Shown here in pieces: positions 9,124 through 18,167 of a stretch of DNA of 64,000 nucleotides. The notes beneath the pieces were generated by a model. That model searched no databases and had not been told where the DNA came from. It was given only the letters and a program-made list of their open reading frames with translations. Both the position numbers and the translations under genes were made by a program. The DNA lies in contig NZ_LMNS01000038.1 of the NCBI RefSeq assembly GCF_001423405.1, positions 262,801 through 326,800 on the forward strand, written 5' to 3'. Positions within the stretch are counted from its first letter, which is position 1. Each line of letters begins with the position of its first letter. This DNA comes from Methylobacterium sp. Leaf123. GTDB lineage: Bacteria > Pseudomonadota > Alphaproteobacteria > Rhizobiales > Beijerinckiaceae.

Positions 9124-9843
9124 TTAGTCCTGTTCGTCCGCCGCGTCCTTCGCGCCGGCCTCGCCGCGAAAGCCCGTGGCCAGCACGTAGAGTTCGCTCG
9201 AATCCGCCCGGCTCGCCTGCGGCTTGACGTGGCGCACGACCGCGAAGTCGCGCTTCAGCTCGGTCAGCAGATCGCCCTCGGTGCCGCCCTGGAACACCTT
9301 GGCGAGGTAGGCGCCGCCCGGCGCCAGGATCTCGCGGGCGAAGACTGCGGCGGTCTCGGCGAGCCCGATGATGCGCAGGTGGTCGGTCTTCTTGTGGCCG
9401 GTGGTGTTGGCGGCCATGTCGGAGAGGACGAGGTCGGCCCGGCCACCCAGAAGCTCGGTCAGCCGCTCGGGCGCGGAGGGATCGAGGAAGTCGAGGGTGA
9501 TGAAGGTCGCGCCCGGCATCGGCTCGATATCGAGCAGATCGATGCCGACGATGCGCCCGCTCTCGCCGAGGATCCGCGCCGCCACCTGCGACCAGCCGCC
9601 GGGGGCGGCGCCGAGATCGACGATCCGCTGACCCGGCTTCAAGAGCTTGAAGCGCTCGTCGATTTCGAGAAGCTTGAACGCCGCGCGGGAGCGGTAGCCC
9701 TCGCGCTTGGCGCGGGCGACGTAGGGATCGTTGAGCTGGCGTTCCAGCCAGCGCTTCTGGGAGAGGGTGCGCCCGCGCCCGGTCTTCACCCGCTGCTTCA
9801 GGTCGCCGCGCAGGCCGCTGGTCCCGCCTCGCCGGTCGCTCAT
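9124..9843 (-). CDS. rlmE: 23S rRNA (uridine-2'-O) methyltransferase RlmE/FtsJ
   Basis: The protein has 239 residues. It methylates U2552 of 23S rRNA during large-subunit maturation using S-adenosylmethionine. The SAM loop VDLGAAPGGWSQVAA is clear. The K-D-K-E tetrad is visible as RSRAAFKLLEI, LVLSDMAANTTG, YLAKVFQGG and SSELYVLA. It begins with an Arg/Gly-rich basic extension of about 30 residues. It lies downstream of ppx on the same strand, an arrangement common in alphaproteobacteria, but two repeat units separate the two genes. Confidence 0.95.
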   Translation of the reverse strand: MSDRRGGTSGLRGDLKQRVKTGRGRTLSQKRWLERQLNDPYVARAKREGYRSRAAFKLLEIDERFKLLKPGQRIVDLGAAPGGWSQVAARILGESGRIVGIDLLDIEPMPGATFITLDFLDPSAPERLTELLGGRADLVLSDMAANTTGHKKTDHLRIIGLAETAAVFAREILAPGGAYLAKVFQGGTEGDLLTELKRDFAVVRHVKPQASRADSSELYVLATGFRGEAGAKDAADEQD

Positions 9844-9918
9844 GATCTCGATTCCTTCACGAGCCCGTCCCTATCCCGGTCCGTCCGGCCCGTGAAGTGC
9901 GTGGCGCTTTCTGTTTTC

Positions 9919-9963
9919 GTATCGTCTTGTCCGAAAGCCGGTGGCTACCTTTCGGGACGATGC
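9919..9963. repeat. Palindromic intergenic repeat, copy 1
   Basis: A 45-bp unit with outer arms GTATCGTC and GACGATGC, and inner complementary parts CCGAAAG and CTTTCGG around a GGTGGCTAC-type centre. It can fold into a long hairpin. A near-identical copy starts 61 bp downstream and a third lies at 22762. Confidence 0.8.
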
Positions 9964-9979
9964 TTTCGCCTGTTGTTCC

Positions 9980-10024
9980 GCATCGTCTTGTCCGAAAGCC
10001 GGTGGCCACCTTTCGGGACGATGC
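9980..10024. repeat. Palindromic intergenic repeat, copy 2
   Basis: Second copy with perfect outer arms GCATCGTC (9980-9987) and GACGATGC (10017-10024). It abuts the ppx stop codon at 10026, so on the minus strand it forms a hairpin just after ppx and before rlmE. It could act as a REP-like mRNA-stabilising or attenuating element. Confidence 0.8.
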
Positions 10025-10025
10025 T

Positions 10026-11153
10026 CTAGCGATACCGCCCGCGGCGCCAAACGCCGTCCTCGCGCATCATGTTCATGAGCAGACCCTCGCGCAGGCCCCG
10101 GTCGGCGATGCGCAGGCGCTCGGACGGGAACACCCGGCGGATCGCCTCGAGAATGGCGCAGCCGGCGAGCACGAGGTCGGCCCGGTCGCGGCCGATGCAG
10201 GGGTTGTCGGCGCGCTGTTCGAGGCGGGTATCGAGCAGATCCTCGATCGCGTCGCCGACCTCGTCATCGCTCATCCAGAGCCCATCGACCCGGCGCCGTT
10301 CGTAGCGGGCAAGCCGCAGATGCATGGCGGCCAGCGTGGTCACGGTGCCCGAGGTGCCGAGCAGGTGGAAATAGGGGGCGGTGGCCGCCGCCGCGGCGCG
10401 GATCGCGAAGGGGGAGATCAGGTCGCCGACCTCCTCGACCATGCCCTCGAAGGTCCGCCGCGTCACCTCGGTGCCGCCGTGGCGCTCGGCCAGCGTCACC
10501 ACGCCGACGGGCAGCGAATCCCAGGCGCGGATGCGCAAGGTCGGATCGGTCGAGGGGTTGGCCGCCGCGCCATCGAGCCACGCGATCTCGGTCGAGCCGC
10601 CGCCGATATCGAAGATGACGACCGATTCCGCCCGCGGGTCGGCGAGCGCGGCGCAGCCGGTGACGGCGAGATAGGCTTCCGTCTGCCGGTCCACGATCTC
10701 AAGGTCGAGCCCGACTTCGGCGCGCACCCGCGCCACGAACTCGGCGCCGTTGACGGCAAGCCGGCAGGCCTCGGTGGCGATCACCTTGGAGCGGGCGACC
10801 GCGCGGGACTTCATCTTGCCCCGGCAGATGCGCAGAGCCTCCACCGTGCGCTCGATCGCCGCCTCGGTGAGGTGGTTGGCATTGCCCAGCCCCTCGCCGA
10901 GGCGGACGATGCGGGAGAAGGCGTCGATCACCCGGAAGCCGTTGGGCGTCGGCTCGGCGACCAGCAGGCGGCAATTGTTGGTGCCGAGATCGAGCGCGGC
11001 ATAGGCGTCGCGGCGGCCGTGACGACCGGTCTCGTAGCGGGGGGGAAAGCTCTCGATCGGGCGTCCGCCTGTGATCGTGCGGGAACCCTCCCGCGATGTC
11101 TGCGGGTCGGCGGTGGGGCGGGCCGACACGGCGGCGGCGCTCTCATCCCTCAT
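10026..11153 (-). CDS. ppx: Exopolyphosphatase / guanosine pentaphosphate phosphatase family (Ppx/GppA)
   Basis: The protein has 375 residues. It has the ASKHA phosphate-binding loop ALDLGTNNCRLLVAE after a disordered Arg/Ser-rich N-terminus of about 50 residues, EACRLAVNG in the middle, and FDIGGGSTEIAW as the second phosphate motif. The family removes terminal phosphate from polyphosphate or converts pppGpp to ppGpp. The short single-module form here matches the alphaproteobacterial Ppx that precedes rlmE. The ATG at 11153 is the first in frame, but the true start could be closer to the ALDLGTNN motif. Confidence 0.9.
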   Translation of the reverse strand: MRDESAAAVSARPTADPQTSREGSRTITGGRPIESFPPRYETGRHGRRDAYAALDLGTNNCRLLVAEPTPNGFRVIDAFSRIVRLGEGLGNANHLTEAAIERTVEALRICRGKMKSRAVARSKVIATEACRLAVNGAEFVARVRAEVGLDLEIVDRQTEAYLAVTGCAALADPRAESVVIFDIGGGSTEIAWLDGAAANPSTDPTLRIRAWDSLPVGVVTLAERHGGTEVTRRTFEGMVEEVGDLISPFAIRAAAAATAPYFHLLGTSGTVTTLAAMHLRLARYERRRVDGLWMSDDEVGDAIEDLLDTRLEQRADNPCIGRDRADLVLAGCAILEAIRRVFPSERLRIADRGLREGLLMNMMREDGVWRRGRYR

Positions 11154-11299
11154 CGACGCGACCGAACTTCCTGGCGATGCAGCCCGGCAACACGCCGGGC
11201 CGTCGTAGCACCAAGGCTACAGGCGTTATTCAGGAACTGCAAAGGCTGGATGGCCGGCCTTACACGATTTGCCGCATGGATTGTTTCGCCGAAACGCCC

Positions 11300-12460
11300 T
11301 CAACCCGGCTCCTGCCGCGGCTTGGCCGGCCCGCCGACCGCGTAGCTGCGGCCCTTCCAGACGGCCCGGCCGGCGCGGCGCGGGCGCAGCAGCACGTTCC
11401 ACTGGATCGCCAAAGCCGTGCCGACGGTGGCCGGGTGCAGGAGGATCGTCGCGAGCGGTTCGGCAACCCTCAAGGTGATCGCCGCCCGCGTCGCGAGCGA
11501 GACGAGGACGGCGGCCCCGGCCAGAAGGGCGGGCGTGTCGGCGCCCAGCGCCAGGGCGGCGGCGAGGACGAGCCAGGATAGAATATGGCCGCCGAACAGC
11601 AGCACCGTCCAAACCGGGAGCGCTGCGGGCGTGGCCATGCCCTCATGCGCGTTCTTCGAGAAGCCGGCCCAGCTCTGCGGAAAATCCCGGTACATCCGGC
11701 AGGCGGCGAGCGCGTGGCCCGCAACGAGATCGGTGTGAAGGCCCTGCTCGCGGAACAGCCGCGGCAGGCGCACGCCGTCATGGAGCGAGGTGCGGATCGC
11801 GCCGTGCCCCCCGGTCCGCCGGTAGGCCTCGCGGGCGATCAGGATCATCTGCCCGCAGGCGGCGCCGAGCGCGGGGCGGGGCGAGCCGCGCATCAGGGCG
11901 ATCGGCAGGTAGCCGAGCAGCAGGAAGTCGATCATCGGCACGGTCAGGCGCTCGCCCAGGGTCTCCATCACCTGCCGCGGCACGCCGCTGACGAGATCGG
12001 CGCCGCTCCTCACGGCATGCGCGGCCAGCGCCGCCGCGCCGTCCGGCGCCAGGGTCACGTCGGCGTCGAGGAACAGCAGGCGCTCGCCGCGCGCCGCCTC
12101 GGCCAGGGCGACGCAGGCGTGGTTCTTGCCGGTCCAGCCCTCGGGCAGGGCGGGCACGGAGATCAGCCGCAGGCGCGGATCGGTGCGGGCGACGCGCGCG
12201 ACAATTTCGGCGGTCGCGTCGGTCGAGTGGTCGTCGCCGACGATCACCTCGACCGGGACGCCGCGGCTGGCGAGTGCGGCCCGCGCCGTGCCCTCGATCA
12301 CTGCCGCCTCGTTGCGAGCGGGAATCAGGATCGAGACGAGGCCGTCGCTCGGCGTAGGCTCGGGGCTGCGCAGGATCGCGAGATTGACCGCCGCCAGCCC
12401 CGCCGGAAGCAGGGCGAGCGCGAGGGCGAGGATCGCGAGGACGAGGAGAGTGAGTGTCAT
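11300..12460 (-). CDS. Family-2 glycosyltransferase, probable carotenoid glycosyltransferase (CrtQ-like)
   Basis: The protein has 386 residues: an N-terminal membrane helix, a GT-A domain with ILIPARNEAAVIEGT, VIVGDDHSTDATAE and the DxD motif LFLDADVTL, an acceptor region with RRTGGHGAIRTSLHDGVRLPRLF, then three or four C-terminal hydrophobic helices. The GTG/ATG choice is settled by a 4-bp ATGA overlap with the upstream acyltransferase stop. Its operon partners are an acyltransferase and a CrtN-type desaturase, the set used to make glycosylated and acylated C30 carotenoic acids in other bacteria. The sugar is not readable from the sequence. Confidence 0.85.
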   Translation of the reverse strand: MTLTLLVLAILALALALLPAGLAAVNLAILRSPEPTPSDGLVSILIPARNEAAVIEGTARAALASRGVPVEVIVGDDHSTDATAEIVARVARTDPRLRLISVPALPEGWTGKNHACVALAEAARGERLLFLDADVTLAPDGAAALAAHAVRSGADLVSGVPRQVMETLGERLTVPMIDFLLLGYLPIALMRGSPRPALGAACGQMILIAREAYRRTGGHGAIRTSLHDGVRLPRLFREQGLHTDLVAGHALAACRMYRDFPQSWAGFSKNAHEGMATPAALPVWTVLLFGGHILSWLVLAAALALGADTPALLAGAAVLVSLATRAAITLRVAEPLATILLHPATVGTALAIQWNVLLRPRRAGRAVWKGRSYAVGGPAKPRQEPG

Positions 12461-13272
12461 CGGGTCCGCGTCTCCTCGGAATCGCCGTCCCGGTGCCCCG
12501 GCTCGAAGCGACGGCCGGTCAGCACGGCCGCGAACCGCCGCCACCCGTCATACACGCCGCCGACCCCGCGTCGTCCCGCCAGCAGCGTCTCGAACCGGGT
12601 GGGATCGCGGGCGATCACGTCGGCGGAGAGCCGGTCGAGGGTTGCGGTCAGCCTCGCCTCCATCCGGGCGAGACGCTCCGGGCGGGGCAGGGCGAGCAGT
12701 TCGGCGGCGGTCAGCGGCGCACCGAAGGCGAGGAAGGCTTCCGCCCCGCGCTCGTCCCAGAAGGTGTATTCCACGGCGAGCGGCAGGAAGGTCGCCTCGG
12801 GGGCGATCTCGGCCAGCCGCGCGACGCCGGGCTTCAGCCCGAGCGGGCGGGTCCGCACATCGGCAAAGCGGCCCTGTGCGGTGATCCAGATCGCGCGGTT
12901 CGGCGCGCCCAGGATCGCGCCGGAGGCGGACAGGAATTGCGCACCGCCCCGCGCGCTGTCGAGATCGACGGGGAAGGCGCCCAACTTCCGGAAGATGCCG
13001 TACTTTTCCAGCATCGCGGCATCGATCGGCGCAAAGCTCTCGCGCCCCGGAAACAGGCGGTCGGCCGCGACGATCAGGATCGCCGCATCCCACCATGCCG
13101 GATGATTGGCGTAGATCACCAGCGGGCCCACGCCCGTGATGTCGGCTGGAACGCCCCAGCGGGCGAGCCGCAGGGCGTTCAGGTGGCGCCGCACGAAGCG
13201 GTCGAAATAGGCGGCCATGAACCGCCAGAGCGGGGCCGAGCGCTCGGGCGGAAGCGGTTTGCCCCGCGCCAT
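12457..13272 (-). CDS. PlsC-type acyltransferase, probable carotenoid acyltransferase (CrtO-like)
   Basis: The protein has 271 residues. The catalytic H-x4-D motif is NHPAWWD at about residues 56-62, followed by RKLGAFPVD and ITAQGRFADVR, the second and third conserved blocks of 1-acyl-glycerophosphate-type acyltransferases. It is translationally coupled to the glycosyltransferase (4-bp overlap) and begins 10 bp after the desaturase stop. The context suggests it esterifies the sugar of a glycosyl carotenoid, as CrtO does in staphyloxanthin formation. A general phospholipid role cannot be excluded. Confidence 0.8.
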   Translation of the reverse strand: MARGKPLPPERSAPLWRFMAAYFDRFVRRHLNALRLARWGVPADITGVGPLVIYANHPAWWDAAILIVAADRLFPGRESFAPIDAAMLEKYGIFRKLGAFPVDLDSARGGAQFLSASGAILGAPNRAIWITAQGRFADVRTRPLGLKPGVARLAEIAPEATFLPLAVEYTFWDERGAEAFLAFGAPLTAAELLALPRPERLARMEARLTATLDRLSADVIARDPTRFETLLAGRRGVGGVYDGWRRFAAVLTGRRFEPGHRDGDSEETRTR

Positions 13273-13282
13273 GTCGGATAGC

Positions 13283-14821
13283 TCAGGCGGTCTTGCGCAG
13301 ATCCGGTTCCCCGCTTCCGCGCAGGTCCTGATCGAGGGCGTCGGCCGCGATCCAGCCGGACATCATCACCATCGGCATGCCCGGCCCCGGATGGGCGGCG
13401 CCGCCCGCGAGGTAGAGGCCGCGCACCTCCCGCGAGCGGTTGCCGGGCTTGAACGCGCCCATCATCCGCCCGTGCGAGGCGAGCCCGTAGATCGCACCGT
13501 TGAGCACCTTGTAGCGGTCGTGGATGTCCTGCGGGGTGAGGTGGCGCTCGACGACGATGCGCTCCTCCAAGTCCGGCATGCCGCCGGTGCGCTTGAGCTT
13601 CTCCAAGATGGTCCGGCGATAGGCCGGAAACATCTTCGACCAGTCGTGATGCGGCCGCAGATACGGCGTGTGGACGAGGACGTAGAGCGCCTCGCCGCCC
13701 TCGGGCGCCACGCTCGGATCGGTGGAGGAGGGGGCCGCGAGATAGGCGGTCGGGTCGGGGGCCGGCTCGCCCTTGCGGTAGATGAAGTCGAACTCCTCCT
13801 CCGGGTCGCGGGAGAAGACGAAGTCGTGGTGGTTCAGGTGCTCGTAGCGCTTGTTCAGGCCGAGATAGAGCACCACGCCGGAGCAGGCCGGCTCGAAGGA
13901 CTTCTTCTCGTAAGACTTGCCGACCTCGCCGCCGACGAGTTCGCGGTAGGTGCGCACCGAATCCATGTTGGAGATCACGGCGTCGTAGGGCGTGATGCCG
14001 TCGCGGGTGCGCAGGCCACGAAGCCGGCCCGCGGCGATGTCGAGCCCCAAAACCTCGTCGGCGGGCTTCATGGTGGCGCCGAGTTCGGTCGCGAGCCGCA
14101 TCAGCCCCTCAGCGACCGCGCGGGTGCCGCCCATCGGGTACCAGACCCCTTCGGCCGTCTGCATATGGGCGATGGCGCAGAGCACCGCCGGCGCGCCGTA
14201 GGGCGAGGAGCCGACATATTGCACGAAGTGGTCGAGCATCTGCGCGAGCCGCGCATCCTTCACCTTGCCGCGGATCGTGCTCGCGACGGTGGCGTGCATG
14301 CGCAGAGAGAGCACATCGCGGAGCGTACCGGGGTTCATGTTGGCGCGCAGGTCGATCGTGTCGAACAGATCCTGCACCGCCTTCCAGAAGAAGAACCGCT
14401 CCGAGACGCCGTGCAGATGCTCGGAGACCGCGATGAATTTCTTGTAGCCGTCGCCCACCCCTTGGCCGGGCGCGAACCGGTCCATGGAGGCGGCCATGGC
14501 GTCCACGTCCTCGATCAGATCGACGCGCGAGCCGTCATCGAAGAAGCAGCGCCATTGCGGGTCGAGGCGGCGCAAATCCATGTAATCGTGCACCGAGCGC
14601 CCGGCTTCGGTGAAGATGCGCTCCAGCACCCGCGGCACGGTGAGGATGGTCGGGCCCATATCGAAGCGGAAGCCGCCCTCGTGCAACACCGCGGCCTTGC
14701 CGCCCATCCAGTCGTTCTTGTCGTAGACCGTGACGCGATGGCCGCGCGCGGCCGCCACGCAGGCCGAGGCCAACCCACCGAGCCCGCTTCCGACGACCGC
14801 GACCGAAGAACCCTGGCTCAT
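13283..14821 (-). CDS. crtN: CrtN/CrtI-family carotenoid desaturase
   Basis: This FAD-dependent desaturase has 512 residues. The dinucleotide fold is AVVGSGLGGLASACVAAARG at the N-terminus, then YDKNDWMGGKA and FDMGPTILTVP, and the C-terminal GLYLAGGAAHPGPGMPMVMMSG block. The ATG at 14821 begins directly before the Rossmann motif, so it is preferred to the longer open frame. It heads an operon with an acyltransferase and a glycosyltransferase. I infer 4,4'-diapophytoene (dehydrosqualene/squalene) desaturation rather than C40 phytoene desaturation, from the operon and the paralogue at 18596; the sequence alone cannot decide chain length. Confidence 0.82.
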   Translation of the reverse strand: MSQGSSVAVVGSGLGGLASACVAAARGHRVTVYDKNDWMGGKAAVLHEGGFRFDMGPTILTVPRVLERIFTEAGRSVHDYMDLRRLDPQWRCFFDDGSRVDLIEDVDAMAASMDRFAPGQGVGDGYKKFIAVSEHLHGVSERFFFWKAVQDLFDTIDLRANMNPGTLRDVLSLRMHATVASTIRGKVKDARLAQMLDHFVQYVGSSPYGAPAVLCAIAHMQTAEGVWYPMGGTRAVAEGLMRLATELGATMKPADEVLGLDIAAGRLRGLRTRDGITPYDAVISNMDSVRTYRELVGGEVGKSYEKKSFEPACSGVVLYLGLNKRYEHLNHHDFVFSRDPEEEFDFIYRKGEPAPDPTAYLAAPSSTDPSVAPEGGEALYVLVHTPYLRPHHDWSKMFPAYRRTILEKLKRTGGMPDLEERIVVERHLTPQDIHDRYKVLNGAIYGLASHGRMMGAFKPGNRSREVRGLYLAGGAAHPGPGMPMVMMSGWIAADALDQDLRGSGEPDLRKTA

Positions 14822-14891
14822 TGGAAACGTGTCTCCCGCGCGGCCTGACAAGAAGGCCGACAAGGCAAAGCTAGATGCGCAGCAGGGCGGG

Positions 14892-15779
14892 TCAACGTGC
14901 CACCCGGTCGCGCTCGGTCCATTCCACGCCGCGGGCTGTGGACAGGGACCCGAGAAAATTGCCGATTTCCCGGCGCCGCTGCCCGGATTCGAGCACGTCG
15001 GCGCCGATTCCGAGGCGCCACGCGCGGTGGCGGCGGGCGGCGCCCTCGCTCCCGTCGAGATCCGAAATCTCGTCCGCATAGGCCTCGACCGCGGCGTGAT
15101 CGGCGGCCAGCCCCGCCGAGACGACCTCCCCGGCGCTCAGCCGCAGCATCGCGGCGAGTTCGTCGAGGTCGGTTTCCGGGTGGTACTGCGTGCCCCAGAA
15201 CAGCCCGCTGCCGTAGCGGATCTCGATCGCCTGCACGTCGAGCACGGCATTCGCCGCGAGCACCCGCGCGCCGGACGGGGCGCCGACGACCGCATCGAGA
15301 TGGATCGCGGGCGCGTCCCAGGCGGGGGCGCGACCGGCCAGCAGCGGGTGGGCGGCGCCGTCGCCCGTGGCGGTGAGGCGCCGGGCGAAACCGTATTCCG
15401 GCCCGCGCGGGTTCTCGCCGACATCCCCGCCCGCGATCGCCGCGGCGACCTGCATGCCCCAGCACGAGCCGAAGACCGGCAGGCCGGCCTCCAGCGCCGC
15501 GCGCATCAGATCGAGCTGGCGCCGCACCGCCGGCCCGCCATCGGCAAGCCGCAGGATGGAGCCGGTGAGCACCATCCCGTCGAACCCGGCGAGGTCGGAG
15601 TCGATTCCGGAATCGGCATCGGCGGGGTTTACCAGCGTGCAGGCCGCCTCGGGCGCGAGGTCGGCCACCACGGCGGCGAAGGCCTGCGAGGTGGTTCGGC
15701 CGACGGCGGCCTCGCGCTTCGCACGGCCGTCGCGGTCGTTGCCGTCGGCGATCAGCAGGCGCAGCATCGCATTCGTCAT
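14892..15779 (-). CDS. Class I glutamine amidotransferase (GMP-synthase-like, GuaA N-domain family)
   Basis: The protein has 295 residues. The nucleophile elbow is FGSCWGMQVAAA and the catalytic His/Glu are in TQYHPETD, so the triad is complete. GMVLTGSILRL is the oxyanion loop. The ATG at 15779 gives MTNAMLRLLIADGND, the expected N-terminal strand. Relatives include YfeJ-type stand-alone amidotransferases and gamma-glutamyl hydrolases. It has no synthetase domain, and no partner is evident. It lies between the two carotenoid operons on the same strand, with no evidence of a direct role there. Confidence 0.85.
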   Translation of the reverse strand: MTNAMLRLLIADGNDRDGRAKREAAVGRTTSQAFAAVVADLAPEAACTLVNPADADSGIDSDLAGFDGMVLTGSILRLADGGPAVRRQLDLMRAALEAGLPVFGSCWGMQVAAAIAGGDVGENPRGPEYGFARRLTATGDGAAHPLLAGRAPAWDAPAIHLDAVVGAPSGARVLAANAVLDVQAIEIRYGSGLFWGTQYHPETDLDELAAMLRLSAGEVVSAGLAADHAAVEAYADEISDLDGSEGAARRHRAWRLGIGADVLESGQRRREIGNFLGSLSTARGVEWTERDRVAR

Positions 15780-15983
15780 GGGGGTGGGGCGGCTCCGACA
15801 ACATCCGGGCGAGACGGGCGAAAGGGCCTGCGGATGCGAACGAAGGCCCTGCCCGATCCGCCCGGCGCCGTCGCGGAGACGGGTCGCCACGGGTCAATCC
15901 GCCTCAGAGCGCTTCGCAGAACGCGCGACCTCGGACCGCTCTCTCTGGCGACGACGGCGCAACGGGCGTCTCGTGAGAGACCC

Positions 15984-17195
15984 TCAGACGGTTCTCCGGC
16001 CGACCACCCCGACCGCCACCGCCAGCCCCACGGCCGCCAGTCCCGCCAGCACACCCCAGGCCGGCAGCGCTGCCGCCGCGCCTTCGCCGAGGGCCGCTTG
16101 GTAAGCCTCGATCGCCCAGGCGTTGGGCGTCAGCCAGCCGGCCTGCTGCAGCCAGGGGGGCATGAGGAAACGGGGCACCATGCTGCCGCCGACCGCCGAG
16201 AGCAGCAGCACGCCGAAGGTCGCGGCCAGATGCGCCTGCTGGCGGGTCGCCGAGAGCGAGCAGGCGGCCAGCGCGAGGCCGGCCGCCATGGCGGAGACGA
16301 GGATCGAGGTGACGAGCCAGCCGATCCAGTGGCCGGAGACATCGACGCCGTGCAGCAAAGCGGCGGCGGAAAAGATCAGCCCGGCCTGGACCACGCCTTG
16401 GCCGAGCAGGAACAGGAATTTGCCCAGCACGATCACCGGCAGGCCGCCGGGTCCGGCGGCGAGGCGGTCGGCGAGGCCACCCTCGCGCTCGTCCACCAGG
16501 GAGAGCGCCCCCTGCATCGCGGCGAAGAGCAGGAACACGGCGGCGATGGCGCCCGCATAGTAGCTCACCCGCTCGTTGCCGCGCCCGCTCGCGGTGGTGC
16601 GGGTCTCGACGAGGCGGGTGAAGGAGAACGGCTCCTTCTTCGCCCGCTGCTCGGCGAAGGCCTCGTCGAGGAAGGCGCGCTCATCCGGCCCGATCTTGCC
16701 CGAGCGCTCCACGTCCGCGACGATGCGCGAGAGGATCACGTCGGGCAGGGCATCGTTGAGGGCGCGCTGAAGCTGGCCCAGCGCGATCGGCGTGGCGAGC
16801 GCCCGCGACGGGCTCTCGATCAGCAGCACCGGCTGGCTTGCCGCCGCGTTTGCCTTGTCGGGGCCTGTCGGCGCCGCGAGGTCGCTGCGCAGCACCAGGG
16901 CCACATCGACCTCGCCGCGGCGCACGGCGCGGATGGCCGCCGCCTCGTCGGTCACGTCCAGGCGCGCGATGCGCAAGGACGGCTCGGCCTCCAGCGCCGT
17001 GACGAGGCGCTGCGTGGTGGCGGTGCCCGCGAGATCGACGAGCCCGAGATGGATGCGGATGCGATCGCCGATCGCGCCCGAAAAGATCGCCGCGAAGATC
17101 GCGAAGATGACGGTGGGCAGCACGAAGGCCATGGTCAGCGCCGCGCGGTCGCGCACGAGCGAGAGCCACATCACCCGGAACGCCGCCGCGATCAC
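15984..17195 (-). CDS. ABC-2 type transporter permease
   Basis: The protein has 403 residues. It has one N-terminal transmembrane helix, a periplasmic domain of about 200 residues, then five helices from about residue 215 (YYAGAIAAVFLLFAAMQGA) onward, the layout of YhhJ/YbhS-type ABC-2 permeases. The GTG start at 17195 overlaps the ATPase stop by 4 bp (GTGA), so both are made from one message. ABC-2 systems export hydrophobic molecules, drugs or polymers across the inner membrane. The substrate is unknown; the upstream carotenoid enzyme makes a lipid-like pigment plausible. Confidence 0.88.
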   Translation of the reverse strand: MIAAAFRVMWLSLVRDRAALTMAFVLPTVIFAIFAAIFSGAIGDRIRIHLGLVDLAGTATTQRLVTALEAEPSLRIARLDVTDEAAAIRAVRRGEVDVALVLRSDLAAPTGPDKANAAASQPVLLIESPSRALATPIALGQLQRALNDALPDVILSRIVADVERSGKIGPDERAFLDEAFAEQRAKKEPFSFTRLVETRTTASGRGNERVSYYAGAIAAVFLLFAAMQGALSLVDEREGGLADRLAAGPGGLPVIVLGKFLFLLGQGVVQAGLIFSAAALLHGVDVSGHWIGWLVTSILVSAMAAGLALAACSLSATRQQAHLAATFGVLLLSAVGGSMVPRFLMPPWLQQAGWLTPNAWAIEAYQAALGEGAAAALPAWGVLAGLAAVGLAVAVGVVGRRTV

Positions 17196-18160
17196 GCCGC
17201 CGTCTCCAGGCCCGAACGGTCGGCGAGGCTGTCGCGGTAGAGGGTTTCCAGGCCGGGGCGGCGCACGCGGATCTCGGCCACCGGCACGCCGACTCCCCGC
17301 AGGGCGGCGAGGAGAGCCGCGCCGTCGAGCCCGCCGGCGGCACCGTGGTCGGCGCGCCAGAACCGCGGGTCGCCCGTGAGCGGCGAGAAGCCGGAGCGCC
17401 GCAAGGCCGCCTCGGCAGCGGCGTCCGGCGGGCTCTCCAGCACCGCCTCGTGCTCGGGCGGGGCGGCCTCGAGCGGGCGCATCAGCGCGGCCAGAGCGCC
17501 TTCGAGCCGGATCCGCCCATCGGCGAGGATGGCGACGCGGTCGGCCAGGCGCTCGGCCTCGGAGAAATCGTGGGTGCTGATGACGAGCCCGGCGCCACCC
17601 GCGCGCAGGCCCGCCAGCACGGTGTGGATCGATGCGCGCGCGTCGAGATCGACGCCCTGCGTCGGCTCGTCGAGCAGGATCAGGTCGGGTTCGCTGAGCA
17701 GGCTCACGGCGATGTTGACCCGGCGCTGGTAGCCGCCCGAGAGGGTGGCGACGAGGCGGCCCGCCACCTCGGCCAGCGCACAGCGCCCGATCGCCGCCGC
17801 AACCGCCCCGCGTCGCTGCCCGCGCTTCAGGCCGGCGAGCCGGGCGAACACGTCGAGATTCTCCGCGACGGTGAGGCGGGGATAGAGCGCGATCTCCTGC
17901 GGCACGAAGCCAATCTTCTTTCGCGTCGACCGGTCGGCATGGGGGTCGCCGCCGAGAATGCGGACGCTGCCGGCATCGGGCTTGAGCCGCCCGGCGAGCA
18001 GGCGGATCAGGCTGGTCTTGCCGGCCCCGTTCGGCCCGAGCAGGGCCAGCGTCGTGCCGCGGAGGAGGGTGAGGTCGAGCCCGCGCAGGGCCGGACGGCC
18101 GCGATAGGCGAGGGTGGCGCCCTCGACGGAGACGAGGGGCGGGGCCTCGATGTGCATCAT
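17192..18160 (-). CDS. ABC transporter ATP-binding protein
   Basis: The protein has about 322 residues. Walker A is LLGPNGAGKTS, the Q-loop region is IGFVPQEIALYP, the signature is LSGGYQRRVN, Walker B is LILLDEPTQGVDLDA and the switch is VISTHDFSEAE. A C-terminal extension of about 100 residues follows, as in DrrA/CcmA-like exporters. Two adjacent ATGs at 18160 and 18157 are possible starts. It begins 7 bp after the DUF2141 gene stop and overlaps the permease gene by 4 bp, so ATPase and permease form one exporter. Confidence 0.92.
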   Translation of the reverse strand: MMHIEAPPLVSVEGATLAYRGRPALRGLDLTLLRGTTLALLGPNGAGKTSLIRLLAGRLKPDAGSVRILGGDPHADRSTRKKIGFVPQEIALYPRLTVAENLDVFARLAGLKRGQRRGAVAAAIGRCALAEVAGRLVATLSGGYQRRVNIAVSLLSEPDLILLDEPTQGVDLDARASIHTVLAGLRAGGAGLVISTHDFSEAERLADRVAILADGRIRLEGALAALMRPLEAAPPEHEAVLESPPDAAAEAALRRSGFSPLTGDPRFWRADHGAAGGLDGAALLAALRGVGVPVAEIRVRRPGLETLYRDSLADRSGLETAA

Positions 18161-18167
18161 TCGGCCG

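Noticed and set aside
14730..17240. 836-codon plus-strand frame opposite the carotenoid and ABC genes
   Set aside because: Low-complexity composition, antisense to several well-supported genes.
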